From positions 1 to 47,205 of the forward strand of contig JAIRKI010000039.1 of assembly GCA_031260185.1 (NCBI GenBank): a stretch of DNA of 47,205 nucleotides, given 5' to 3'. Every line of letters starts with the position of its first letter. The first letter of the stretch is position 1. This DNA comes from Synergistaceae bacterium (GTDB taxonomy: Bacteria > Synergistota > Synergistia > Synergistales > Synergistaceae). A program made the position numbers and the translations under genes. This document shows positions 20,406 through 29,677 of the stretch, piece after piece. The notes beneath the pieces were generated by a model that was given only the letters and a program-made list of their open reading frames with translations, ran no database searches and was not told the DNA's origin.

Positions 20406-21056
20406 TTGGGCAGGAATGACAATGGCGTGGAAAACCATCTCAAAAGGGTAGAACGCTGGTTGGGGCGTTGCGTCGCGGCGTGCCGGGGCGGTTCATGGCG
20501 CGATGCCCTGTCGGAGGCCGAATGTCTGGAGGCCGAGGCGAAGGGGTTGCGCGAAAAACTTTGGCGGGCGACGGAGGCCGAGGTTGCCGGCGCGGACAAA
20601 ATCAGAGGCTGTTCCCGTGTCGTCGCGCCGCTGAAAGTGGCCGCGCTCGCGCTGGTCATGGTGTTGACGGCCGTTCTGCCGATCTCGACGGATATTGGGC
20701 CCCTGTCACCGGAGACGGCCTACGCGCCGGAGACTTTCGAGTTTTTGACGAGCGACGAGGGCGATATAATCAACGCTCTCAGGAAAAGTTTGAGCGGCGG
20801 CAATCGGGGCGAGGCGGCACTGACGGCGGAGACGCCGAAGGAAACCGCTCCCGCCGCCAAGGCGAAGAGGGGCGCCGCCATGGCTTCGGAAGCGAAGGAA
20901 GTCAAAGCCTCTTCCCGTGCCGCCGAAACCGGGGAAAAAATAAAAATGACCGCGGAGTCTCCGCGCCGTCCGTCCGCCGACGAGGTTATAACTTTGATAC
21001 AGGTGGGGCAGAAGGCGTTGCGCGTTTCCGAGCCCGGAATCAAAGTCGAAATGTGA
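20406..21056 (+). CDS. Hypothetical single-TM protein encoded directly downstream of the sigma factor
   Basis: TTG start with GGAGGTG 8 nt upstream; soluble N-terminus, one TM segment (VAALALVMVLTAVLPIS), extracytoplasmic Ala/Lys-rich tail. Confidence 0.65.
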   Translation: MGRNDNGVENHLKRVERWLGRCVAACRGGSWRDALSEAECLEAEAKGLREKLWRATEAEVAGADKIRGCSRVVAPLKVAALALVMVLTAVLPISTDIGPLSPETAYAPETFEFLTSDEGDIINALRKSLSGGNRGEAALTAETPKETAPAAKAKRGAAMASEAKEVKASSRAAETGEKIKMTAESPRRPSADEVITLIQVGQKALRVSEPGIKVEM

Positions 21057-21136
21057 TCCCGGTCACGGATATATACTCGACAGCGATAACATTTCACCAT
21101 CGTTACAATTTGCAATGCAACAGTGATACAGGTTTT

Positions 21137-21159
21137 ATAGTGTATTATAGTTACACTAT
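21137..21159. promoter_or_regulatory. Inverted repeat (operator-like) upstream of bamA
   Basis: ATAGTGTA-TTATAGT-TACACTAT, 8-bp perfect arms, just upstream of the AT-rich TATAAT-containing segment. Confidence 0.4.
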
Positions 21160-21231
21160 ACGAAATATATTCCGTTATTTGGTATAATATAATAATATAT
21201 TGAAATAAATATTTATAGGGGTTGATCGGCA

Positions 21232-23172
21232 GTGCGTCTCGAATTTTCGAAAAAAACAGCGTCGCGCCGCTCGCTTCGGCGGGTCTCAGTGACAGCCGCG
21301 CTGATAATTTTTGTCATGTGCGCCCCTTCAGTCGGCGCCGGCGCCGATTTGTCCGCCGGGAACGAGCCGCTCGGCAATAATATGGAGATCGACGAGAAAA
21401 GAGGCGTCGTCACAATCGACATGTCGGGGATCGCCATCTCGGAAGACGAACCGCTCCCGGACACTCCGCGCCCCGCCGAGGAGCGCCGCGAGGAACGCGA
21501 ATGGGCGGGGTCGCCGAATATCCTTGCCGTGACGGTCGAGGGCAATAAAGAGGTCGTCGCCGAGCATATATTGTCCGTAATTACCTCCAAAGCGGGGATC
21601 CCTATGGATCAAAACAGGCTCGCCAGAGACGCCGACGCGATTTTCGAGCTGGGATTCTTTTCCAACGTCGACTATCGCATAGTCGACGAAACCAACGGCG
21701 TCAGCGTTATATTTACGGTCGCCGAAAATCCCGTAATCGAGGACATACGGTTTTTCGGCAACACGATATACTCCGATGAGAAACTGAGGGAACTGTGTTT
21801 CACCGCTCCGGGGAACATATTCAACAGGGTATTCTTTCGCAACGACCTCCAGAGGATCAGGGAAAAATATCAGCAGGACGGGTACGTGATGGCGCGCGTC
21901 AGCGACGTCAGAATCGAAGGCTCGGAGGTCAACGTCTACATCACGGAGCCGAAGATCGGCGATATCGTGATCCAGGGCAACAAACGCACCCAAACTTACG
22001 TCATACAGCGGCAGCTCAGGCTCGCGGAGGGCGACCTCTTCAACGCGACGAGACTCCGTTATTCCATCAGCAAACTGCAGGGCCTCGGCTATTTTGAGGA
22101 CGTCAGCGTCGGATTCGAACCGGGCGAGTCTCCCGAGACAATAGGCCTGGTGCTCACGGTGACCGAGGCTAAAACGGGCCGCATAGGCGTTTCGGTAGGG
22201 TACGGTACGCAGAGCGGTTTCAGCGGCGGGCTGTCTTACGGGGACAATAACTGGCGCGGCAGAGGGCAGCGGTTCGGCGTGGGATTTGACTTGGGCGACC
22301 GGAAGCAGTTCTGGGCGACGCTGGATCAGCCTTATATGGACCAGAAAGTCTTCGCGTGGAGGGTGGGCGCGTATCACCGCACATGGGACGAGCTGAGCTA
22401 TTATGAAGACGGCGTTGACCGGTTCGATTACGACGAGAGGCGGACGGGCGGTTACGCCGGTTTCGGGAGGCAATTCCGGTACAGTTCCAAACTGAGTTGG
22501 TTCGTCACCGCCGAATGGCAGGATATTCGGATAGACACGCCGTTGGTCTCGCCGGGCCAGCGTCTGCTGGAACAGATGGAGGACGGGAAAAACTTCTCGG
22601 TGACGGGACGGCTCACGAGGGACAATATGGATGAATACTCCGATTATCCCAAGGGCGACGTCGAGTCCGTCAACCTCGAAAAGGGACTCGGCGCGTTCGG
22701 CGGCGAATGGGATTACTGGAAATACTGGCTGGAGGCCAGATATTACACTCCCCTCGATTTCCTCACGAAACTGTTCGAGAGAAACTTCAGCGTCGCCGAT
22801 ATCCCGCCGATACTCGCCGCGAGGCTCATAGCGGGCAACTCCGACGGATATCTTCCTTGGGCCGCGGACTACTCAGCGGGGGGCGACAATACGCTGAGAG
22901 GATACGAGGAAAAGAGATTCAGAGGCAACCAGATGTTCCTGTTGAACGCGGAATTACGTTTTCCGGTTCACAAGAGCGCGTCGCTGGTGGTCTTTTACGA
23001 TTTGGGCATGGCATGGGACACCACGCGGGGCGAGAGCTTCGACTTCGGCGAGCTGATAGACGGATACGGGGTCGGGTTCCGCGTCAAAACGCCGCTCGGA
23101 AACCTGAGGCTTGATCTCGCGCATGGAGAGGATGAATCGAAAGTTCATTTCGGGTTCGGGGAGATGTTCTGA
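21232..23172 (+). CDS. bamA: Outer membrane protein assembly factor BamA (POTRA/Omp85)
   Basis: Multiple POTRA repeats (IEDIRFFGNTIYSDEKLRELCF; IGDIVIQGNKRTQTYVIQRQLRLAEGDLFN) and Omp85 barrel GGDNTLRGYEEKRFRGNQ, C-terminal KVHFGFGEMF. Confidence 0.92.
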   Translation: MRLEFSKKTASRRSLRRVSVTAALIIFVMCAPSVGAGADLSAGNEPLGNNMEIDEKRGVVTIDMSGIAISEDEPLPDTPRPAEERREEREWAGSPNILAVTVEGNKEVVAEHILSVITSKAGIPMDQNRLARDADAIFELGFFSNVDYRIVDETNGVSVIFTVAENPVIEDIRFFGNTIYSDEKLRELCFTAPGNIFNRVFFRNDLQRIREKYQQDGYVMARVSDVRIEGSEVNVYITEPKIGDIVIQGNKRTQTYVIQRQLRLAEGDLFNATRLRYSISKLQGLGYFEDVSVGFEPGESPETIGLVLTVTEAKTGRIGVSVGYGTQSGFSGGLSYGDNNWRGRGQRFGVGFDLGDRKQFWATLDQPYMDQKVFAWRVGAYHRTWDELSYYEDGVDRFDYDERRTGGYAGFGRQFRYSSKLSWFVTAEWQDIRIDTPLVSPGQRLLEQMEDGKNFSVTGRLTRDNMDEYSDYPKGDVESVNLEKGLGAFGGEWDYWKYWLEARYYTPLDFLTKLFERNFSVADIPPILAARLIAGNSDGYLPWAADYSAGGDNTLRGYEEKRFRGNQMFLLNAELRFPVHKSASLVVFYDLGMAWDTTRGESFDFGELIDGYGVGFRVKTPLGNLRLDLAHGEDESKVHFGFGEMF

Positions 23173-24463
23173 TCTGTCTTCCCTCCATATATGCCCGCGC
23201 GGAGTTGCGGCGGCACGGGCCGTCGTAACTCTTTTTGTTTTGCGCTCGCTCGCGGCGTTCACGATGTTCGTTGCGCTCGCTTCCGCGGCGCGAGCCTCGG
23301 TCAGGGTCGAAGGGCTCGACGGCTGGCTCTCCGAAAGCGCCGGCAGGAGCATGGCCGCCGTTTACGATCATATTCCCCGCTCGGAGCCGTTCGCGGTCAA
23401 GGAAGAACTGATGAGGGTGGTGGCGGAGAGGCTGTTGTTGGGATACTCCGTGGAGAGCGTCGCTTTCGCGGGAGACGAGGCGGTTTTGACCATGCGGGTC
23501 TCGTCCGCGGTCCCGGATTGGAGGGTCACGATCACGCCGCCGAACCTGAACCCTCCGGCGGACACATGGTTCGCGGCCGATATCGCCGGCCTTGACGGCG
23601 AGATACTGCCGATGATACGGAACGCGCCGCTTGAGGCGCTGTCCTGGGGAGACCTCGACCTGAAAAAGGAAATAGAGAAACTGAGCGGCAACCGCGTTCC
23701 GGGGTGGAGGGTGCTGCTTCTGGCTCAAGCCGGGACGGACGGCGGCGTGACGCTCAACGTCTCGTTCGTTCCAGAACAACCGTTGACGCTCGCCGTGACG
23801 TCGAAGATCAATTCCGCGTCGATCCCGGCCGTGCTTCACTCGAATCTCAAAGGCAGCCTGATGAAGGGTTTCGCCCCCGTCATAGGAATTCCCGTTCCAT
23901 GGCTCGAACGGCATAAGGACGACCTCGCGGCGTTGGGACGCTCCATATTGAAAGACGAGGAACTGGCGCGGATATCGAAAGCCGATCCGATCGTCGCCGC
24001 GGAGCCGGGCGTGGTTTCAAAAGTGGATGTGGAACTGGAGAGCAGAAGGTATTCGGCCGGCTTCCGGGTGTCCGTCTACGCGGGGGCGGAGGATCGCTAT
24101 CCCGATGCCGGGATTCACCTGGGCAGAAAGATTCAGTTGCTGCCGCGTTGGGATATGGAAATGTACTGGGAAGCCATACTCAGGCTCGACGATTGGGAAC
24201 TTGAAAACAGGCTCGGCCTCAGATGGCCGGTATGGCGCAATGTGTGGATCGGTGGGGAGCGAAGCGATATGGACGATATATGGTGGGGCAGGCTGGATTT
24301 CGAGTCGTGGGCACGGCGTCCGTACGCCTGGCTGCGCTACAGCGAACGGCGGGACGTGAGCGCCGCCCTCGGCTATCATATCAACGATTATATTTCGGTA
24401 GAATTGAACTATGATTCCCGCTACGAAGACGAAGTCAACGCGCGCGCGCTGTTCAACCTTTGA
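23123..24463 (+). CDS. Putative exported outer membrane/beta-rich protein of unknown function
   Basis: Signal-peptide-like hydrophobic N-terminus, alternating amphipathic C-terminal strands (RPYAWLRYSERRDVSAALGYHINDYISVELNYDSRYEDEVNARALFNL); sits between bamA and lpxD. Start uncertain. Confidence 0.65.
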   Translation: MERMNRKFISGSGRCSDLSSLHICPRGVAAARAVVTLFVLRSLAAFTMFVALASAARASVRVEGLDGWLSESAGRSMAAVYDHIPRSEPFAVKEELMRVVAERLLLGYSVESVAFAGDEAVLTMRVSSAVPDWRVTITPPNLNPPADTWFAADIAGLDGEILPMIRNAPLEALSWGDLDLKKEIEKLSGNRVPGWRVLLLAQAGTDGGVTLNVSFVPEQPLTLAVTSKINSASIPAVLHSNLKGSLMKGFAPVIGIPVPWLERHKDDLAALGRSILKDEELARISKADPIVAAEPGVVSKVDVELESRRYSAGFRVSVYAGAEDRYPDAGIHLGRKIQLLPRWDMEMYWEAILRLDDWELENRLGLRWPVWRNVWIGGERSDMDDIWWGRLDFESWARRPYAWLRYSERRDVSAALGYHINDYISVELNYDSRYEDEVNARALFNL

Positions 24464-24484
24464 AAAACTACGGGGGAACGTCTC

Positions 24485-25498
24485 ATGCCTGAAATCACTC
24501 TCGAATACGCCGCCAAACTCGTTGGGGGAGACGCGATCGGTAACGGCGGCAGGATAATCCGCGGAGTATGTTCTCCCGATGACCCGCGTGACGACATGCT
24601 CTGCGCGGTGTGGGACAAAAACATCCTTGGCGCGGTTCCGCGAAACGTGCCCGTCATCTCGGAACAGGGAACGATTTTCGGCAGGGACGGCATAGAACTC
24701 GTGAATCCGCGCGCGTCGCTCGTGAAATTGCTTCCCCTCTTCGCCCCGCGGAGGCGCGCCGTTTCGGGGATTCATCCCTCCGCTTACGTGGACGCGCGCG
24801 GCACGCTGGGGCATGAGTGCGCAATAGGGCCGAATTGCGTCGTATCGGGCGGGGCCGTGCTGGGCGACAGGATCGTCCTCCAGGCGAACGTGTTCATAGG
24901 GGAAAACGTGTCGGTCGGAAACGATACGGTCATAGAGGCGGCGGCGGCGATTCAGGACTTCGCCGAGATCGGCGCCGGCGTGATAATTCATTCCGGGGCG
25001 AGCATCGGGTGCGACGGTTTCGGATTTGTCCCGGGCCCGGGCGGCGGATGGGAAAAAATACCCCAGACAGGCCGCGTCGTGATCGAGGACGACGTCGAGA
25101 TAGGGCCGAACTGCACGATCGACAGGGCCACGTTCGGCGCGACCAGAATAGGGCGCGGGACGAAGATCGGCGCGTGCGTGCACGTGGCGCACAACTGCGA
25201 CATAGGGCCCGATTCCATGATGGTCGGTTTCGTCGCTGTCGGGGGCAGCGTAAAGACGGGCCGCGGATTTCTCGCGGGCGGAATGTCGGCGGTCGCCGAT
25301 CACGTGAAAATAGGCGATAACGTCACGGTCGCGGGCCGCGCCGGCGTCACGAGAGACGTCGGCGACGGGCTCACGGTCTCGGGGTTTCCCGCGCGCGAAC
25401 ATTCGGAGGAAAAGCGTTTTCAGGCGTCGCTGAGGAGAGTGCGCGACTACGGGGAACGCATCAAAAACCTGGAGAAAACGGCGGGCGGGGCCGGGTGA
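24485..25498 (+). CDS. lpxD: UDP-3-O-(3-hydroxyacyl)glucosamine N-acyltransferase
   Basis: Left-handed hexapeptide repeats; GASIGCDGFGFVPGPGGGWEKIPQTGRVVIEDDVEIGPNCTIDRATFG. Confidence 0.93.
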   Translation: MPEITLEYAAKLVGGDAIGNGGRIIRGVCSPDDPRDDMLCAVWDKNILGAVPRNVPVISEQGTIFGRDGIELVNPRASLVKLLPLFAPRRRAVSGIHPSAYVDARGTLGHECAIGPNCVVSGGAVLGDRIVLQANVFIGENVSVGNDTVIEAAAAIQDFAEIGAGVIIHSGASIGCDGFGFVPGPGGGWEKIPQTGRVVIEDDVEIGPNCTIDRATFGATRIGRGTKIGACVHVAHNCDIGPDSMMVGFVAVGGSVKTGRGFLAGGMSAVADHVKIGDNVTVAGRAGVTRDVGDGLTVSGFPAREHSEEKRFQASLRRVRDYGERIKNLEKTAGGAG

Positions 25499-26343
25499 CT
25501 TCGCGGCGGCGAAGGACTCTCGCGGGAGAGACGGTTTTCGAGGGCAAGGGGATTCATTCCGGGGAGCCTTCGGCGGTCAGGATTTCGCCGAACGAGCGCG
25601 GAAGGGGTATAGAGTTTTCGTTCGGAAAAAAACGATACGGCGTTTCGCTGGCAAAACCCGACGGTTCCGGGCGAAACACGGCGCTCGCGTTTCCCGGCGG
25701 GGAACGCGTGTCCACAGCCGAACACATACTGTCCGCGATAGCCGGCGTCGGGCTCGACGACGCGCTGATAACCCCCTTGGGCGGTGAGTTTCCGATAATG
25801 GACGGAAGCCCTCTTCCCTTCGCCCGCGCGATGACGTCGATCGGTTTCGAGGAGACCGGGGAAAATTATGAACCGCCGGCGCTCGCTTCGCCCCTGTTCG
25901 CGGAGCACGGGCCTTCGTTTTTGGCCGCCCTGCCCTCGGACACGCTATCGGTGACGTATGTGATCGATTATCCGGAGTCGCCGGTGGGCACGGAGATGAA
26001 GAACATCGGCGTGACGCCGGAAACTTACATGGAAGAATTGGCGCCCGCGCGCACTTTCTGCCTGGAGTCGGAGATAAGGGAACTCCTGGGGGCCGGCTTC
26101 GGATTGGGGGGCGACACCGGCAACGTCCTGGTGATCGGGGACCGCGAACCGGAATACCGGGTACGTTCCGAATGTGCCGCCCACAAGGCGGCGGATCTGC
26201 TGGGAGACCTTCTTCTCGCGGGTTTTGTGCCGACCGCGCGATATATTTGTCTGCGCGGCGGGCACAGCCTCCACCTGAAACTCGTCGACCGGATAAAAAA
26301 CGGTATTTTGACGTCAATTCAATATCAGAGATCTGAAGAATGA
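25495..26343 (+). CDS. lpxC: UDP-3-O-acyl-N-acetylglucosamine deacetylase
   Basis: FEGKGIHSGEP, STAEHILSAIAGVGLDDALI, AAHKAADLLGDLLLAGF, RGGHSLHLKLV; GTG start overlapping lpxD stop. Confidence 0.92.
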   Translation: MTSRRRRTLAGETVFEGKGIHSGEPSAVRISPNERGRGIEFSFGKKRYGVSLAKPDGSGRNTALAFPGGERVSTAEHILSAIAGVGLDDALITPLGGEFPIMDGSPLPFARAMTSIGFEETGENYEPPALASPLFAEHGPSFLAALPSDTLSVTYVIDYPESPVGTEMKNIGVTPETYMEELAPARTFCLESEIRELLGAGFGLGGDTGNVLVIGDREPEYRVRSECAAHKAADLLGDLLLAGFVPTARYICLRGGHSLHLKLVDRIKNGILTSIQYQRSEE

Positions 26344-26371
26344 GATTTAAATCCGATCGGAGGTAACGGCC

Positions 26372-26875
26372 ATGGATGATGGGAAAAAAGGACATTATGT
26401 CTATGACATCAATAAAATCAGGGAGTTTTTGCCGCACAGATACCCTTTTTTGCTCGTCGACCGCATCCTCGAAATCGACCTCGACAGCCCGGAAAAACGA
26501 ATCGTCGGCATTAAAAACGTCTCGGTCAACGAACCTTTTTTCGAGGGACATTTCCCGGAAGAGCCCGTCATGCCCGGCGTGCTGATACTGGAAGCGATGG
26601 GACAGGTCGGGTGCGTGATGATGGCGGCGGAACAGGAAAGGCGCGGCGTGGCGCCGGGCAATCGAAGGGCCGTTTTTATCACCACGGTTTACGAGGCGAA
26701 ATTCAGGCGTCCCATCGTCCCGGGCGACCGTTTGAGGACGGAGGCGACGCTGTTGCGCTTCAGGGGAAAAATAGGAAAGATGCGATTCGTCGGAACCGTG
26801 GACGGCGAGGCGGCGGCCGAAGCGACGCTGGGGTTTGTCAGCGCTTTCGCGCTCACGTCGGAGACGCGGGAATAA
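26372..26875 (+). CDS. fabZ: 3-hydroxyacyl-ACP dehydratase FabZ
   Basis: [40 protein letters not shown]. Confidence 0.94.
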   Translation: MDDGKKGHYVYDINKIREFLPHRYPFLLVDRILEIDLDSPEKRIVGIKNVSVNEPFFEGHFPEEPVMPGVLILEAMGQVGCVMMAAEQERRGVAPGNRRAVFITTVYEAKFRRPIVPGDRLRTEATLLRFRGKIGKMRFVGTVDGEAAAEATLGFVSAFALTSETRE

Positions 26876-26881
26876 ACGACC

Positions 26882-27700
26882 GTGTCCGGGACTACGGTTC
26901 ATCGGACGGCTGAAGTCTCTCCCCGAGCCGTGATAGGCGACGATGTCAAAATAGGTCCCTACACGGTGATCGACGACGGCGCGGTGATCGGCGACGGCAC
27001 GGTCATCGAGGCGTTCGCGCGCCTGACGTCATACGTCAAAATCGGGCGCGGCTGTCACATTTACGACGGGGTGATCCTGGGTCAGCCGCCGCAGGACCAC
27101 GATTTCGGCGGAGAGACGTCGTACGTCGCGATAGACGACGACGTCGTGCTTAGGGAAGGCGTCACGATACACCGCGCCACCGGGGACGGACTCGCGACCG
27201 GTGTGGGACGCGGGTCGATTCTGATGGAGGGCTGTCATCTCGGACACAACGCGCGGGTCGGGAAATACTGCACACTCACCAATAAAGTCGGCCTGTCGGG
27301 GCACGCGCAGCTTGGGGATTATGTTGTAGTCGGCGGACTCGCCGGATTTCACCAGTTCGTGCGGGTCGGTTCCTACGCGATGGTGGGGGGAATGGCCAAA
27401 ATCGTGATGGACGTGCCGCCATATTCGCTGGTCGACGGCAATCCCGCCTCCATGTACGGGCTCAACGCGGTGGGTTTGAAGCGGCGAGGGTTCAGCCAAA
27501 CGCAGCGCAGCCGCATCAAGGCGATATACAAGACGCTTTTCGAGTCCGCGGCGAATCTGGAAGACGGCCTGGCGCTGATCGAAGAGCGATACGGGAGTGA
27601 CGGTTTCGCGAAGGAGATAGCGGCTTTCGTCGGAAATTCGAGGCGCGGGGTGTATCACTGGCGTCAGAGCGTGTCAAGGCGCAGGGGCGGAAAAAAATGA
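26882..27700 (+). CDS. lpxA: UDP-N-acetylglucosamine acyltransferase
   Basis: Hexapeptide repeats, YDGVILGQPPQDHDFGGETSYVAIDDDVVLREGVTIHRAT, HQFVRVGSYAMVGG; GTG start. Confidence 0.94.
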   Translation: MSGTTVHRTAEVSPRAVIGDDVKIGPYTVIDDGAVIGDGTVIEAFARLTSYVKIGRGCHIYDGVILGQPPQDHDFGGETSYVAIDDDVVLREGVTIHRATGDGLATGVGRGSILMEGCHLGHNARVGKYCTLTNKVGLSGHAQLGDYVVVGGLAGFHQFVRVGSYAMVGGMAKIVMDVPPYSLVDGNPASMYGLNAVGLKRRGFSQTQRSRIKAIYKTLFESAANLEDGLALIEERYGSDGFAKEIAAFVGNSRRGVYHWRQSVSRRRGGKK

Positions 27701-27731
27701 CCGGCAAGCTCGCCGGGAATTCAGGCGCGCC

Positions 27732-28856
27732 ATGACGTCATATAAAATGTCCTTCACCGACAGGTTCATACTTGACCGTTTCATCCTGGGGCGGATGATC
27801 TCGCCCTTTTTGTTCGGCATAATGTCTTTCACCGTCATCATGGTGGCGGGAAACCTTCTCTTCAGCTTGGCGGATCTCGTGATAAAACAGGGCGTGGCGA
27901 TGTCGCTGATCGCGCGTCTTTTTTTGTATTCCCTTCCCGCGGTGATAGCGCTGACGATTCCGATGAGCTGTCTTCTGGCGGCCCTTCTGGGGTTCGGCGG
28001 CATGTCCTCCAATTCGGAGCTGGTGGCGCTGAAATCCGTCGGAATTTCGTTCGGGAGGATAGTGTCTCCTCTCGTGATCGCCGGCGCCTTCATGTCGATT
28101 TTTTCCTTCGTACTGAACGAGACGATAGTCCCCGTCAGCGCCAGGGCGGCCGCCAACGTCACGCGGTACGAGATCGCACGGCGGACGCCCCCCGTTTTCA
28201 GGGACAACGTCTTCATCCGCGACGTGTCGGACGGGAGGCTCGATCGTATAGTTTATATAAACCGGGTTCTGCCGGGATCGGGAGAAATGAGGGACATACT
28301 GGTGCAGGAATTCGCCGAAGGGCACGTTTCCAGGATAGCCGCGGCGCCCGCGGGCTATTGGGAGAATGGGCTGTGGTGGCTTCGCGACGGGCAGGTGTTC
28401 GAGGTGAAAGAGAACGGCATGGTGGAAACGCTGTTTACGTTCGACAAGTATAAACTGAGTCTCGATTTCGCGCCGTCTGACGTGGACAGGGATTCCGCGG
28501 ATCCGGAAGAGATGAGCCTCGATGAATTGTACGTCACCATGCGCAACGCGGAAAAACAGGGCAATAGCGCGGGGAGGCTCGAGATGCTGTTCCACCTCCG
28601 CGTCTCCGTGCCGTGGGCGTGCGTGGTGCTGGCGCTTGTAGGCGCCGCGGTTGGAGGCCGCCCCCAAAAATCAGGTTCCGGTGTGGGCCTTGGGCTCTCG
28701 ATTGTGATAGTATTCTGTTATTACGTGATAATGTCGCTCTGCAAATCCCTGGGAGAGGCGGATTTCGTGCCCGGCGTCGTCGCGGCCTGGATACCGAACG
28801 CCGTCTTTCTCTCGGTAGGCGTTGTTCTCATCAAACGGGCCAACCGGCTTGGCTGA
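27732..28856 (+). CDS. LptF/LptG family LPS export permease
   Basis: YjgP/YjgQ pattern: TM helices with LKSVGISFGRIVSPLVIAG and C-terminal ALVGAAVGGRPQKSGSGVGLGLSIVIVFCYYVIM. Confidence 0.88.
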   Translation: MTSYKMSFTDRFILDRFILGRMISPFLFGIMSFTVIMVAGNLLFSLADLVIKQGVAMSLIARLFLYSLPAVIALTIPMSCLLAALLGFGGMSSNSELVALKSVGISFGRIVSPLVIAGAFMSIFSFVLNETIVPVSARAAANVTRYEIARRTPPVFRDNVFIRDVSDGRLDRIVYINRVLPGSGEMRDILVQEFAEGHVSRIAAAPAGYWENGLWWLRDGQVFEVKENGMVETLFTFDKYKLSLDFAPSDVDRDSADPEEMSLDELYVTMRNAEKQGNSAGRLEMLFHLRVSVPWACVVLALVGAAVGGRPQKSGSGVGLGLSIVIVFCYYVIMSLCKSLGEADFVPGVVAAWIPNAVFLSVGVVLIKRANRLG

Positions 28857-28879
28857 AAATTGAGGGAGTTGGTGGTCGG

Positions 28880-29677
28880 ATGTCCGTCGCGCTGGTAGCC
28901 GGGGAAGGTTCCCTGCCGGAGGAAATAGCGTCGCGCCTCGCGTCGCGCGGGGAAAAGCCCGTCGTTTACGCGTTGCGGGAAGATTACGGATTGCTGGACG
29001 AATACGCGGAAGCCGTGGTCCCGATATTGAAAGCGGAACTCGAGGCGTCCCTGAAGGATATGGCTTTTCGCGGCGTCAGCCGCGTCATGTTCGCGGGGTA
29101 CGTGCCAAAGACGCTTATATTCCGCCCCGAGTTGCTGGACAAAATGGCGAGAATGTTGGTGGAGAGCCTGGAAAACAGGGACGACCACTCGCTGTTGGGC
29201 GGCATAGTGTCGGTTTTCGAGAGGGCGGGTTTCGAGGTGATCGGTTACACCGACATACTGAGCGACCTTCTCGCTCCGGCGGGTTTTATAGCCGGCAGGG
29301 AACCCGACGGGACGGAGCTCGGCGATGTGGCCTACGGCGCGGAAATCGCGAAGGCCATCGCTCCCCTCTCGTTCGGACAGAGCGTGATAGTAAACCGGCG
29401 TTCGGTGGTCGCGGTCGAGGCCATGGAGGGCACCGACGCCGCCATCCTGCGTTCGGCCGGGCTCAGCAAAAAAGGTGTTTTGGTGAAAATTATCAAACCG
29501 GGACAGGACGCCAGATTCGACATACCGGTCGTAGGCCCGCGGACCCTGCGTTTGATGAAACGCGCGGGGCTTACCTGCCTCGCGGCGCAGGCCGGGCATA
29601 CCCTCGTGATGTCGCCGGACGAATTTTCCGCGTCCGCGAGGGAACTTGGCATAGCGGTCACCGGAATAGACCTTTGA
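28880..29677 (+). CDS. lpxI: UDP-2,3-diacylglucosamine diphosphatase LpxI (DUF1009)
   Basis: VALVAGEGSLPEEIA, DDHSLLGGIVSVFERAGFEVIG, VEAMEGTDAAILRSAGL, FDIPVVGPRTLRLM. Confidence 0.9.
   Translation: MSVALVAGEGSLPEEIASRLASRGEKPVVYALREDYGLLDEYAEAVVPILKAELEASLKDMAFRGVSRVMFAGYVPKTLIFRPELLDKMARMLVESLENRDDHSLLGGIVSVFERAGFEVIGYTDILSDLLAPAGFIAGREPDGTELGDVAYGAEIAKAIAPLSFGQSVIVNRRSVVAVEAMEGTDAAILRSAGLSKKGVLVKIIKPGQDARFDIPVVGPRTLRLMKRAGLTCLAAQAGHTLVMSPDEFSASARELGIAVTGIDL

Noticed and set aside
25495-26343. LpxC appeared truncated or degenerate
   Set aside because: Metal/catalytic motifs (AEHILSA, AHKAADLLGD, GGHSLH) and both halves are present; simply a short LpxC with GTG start.
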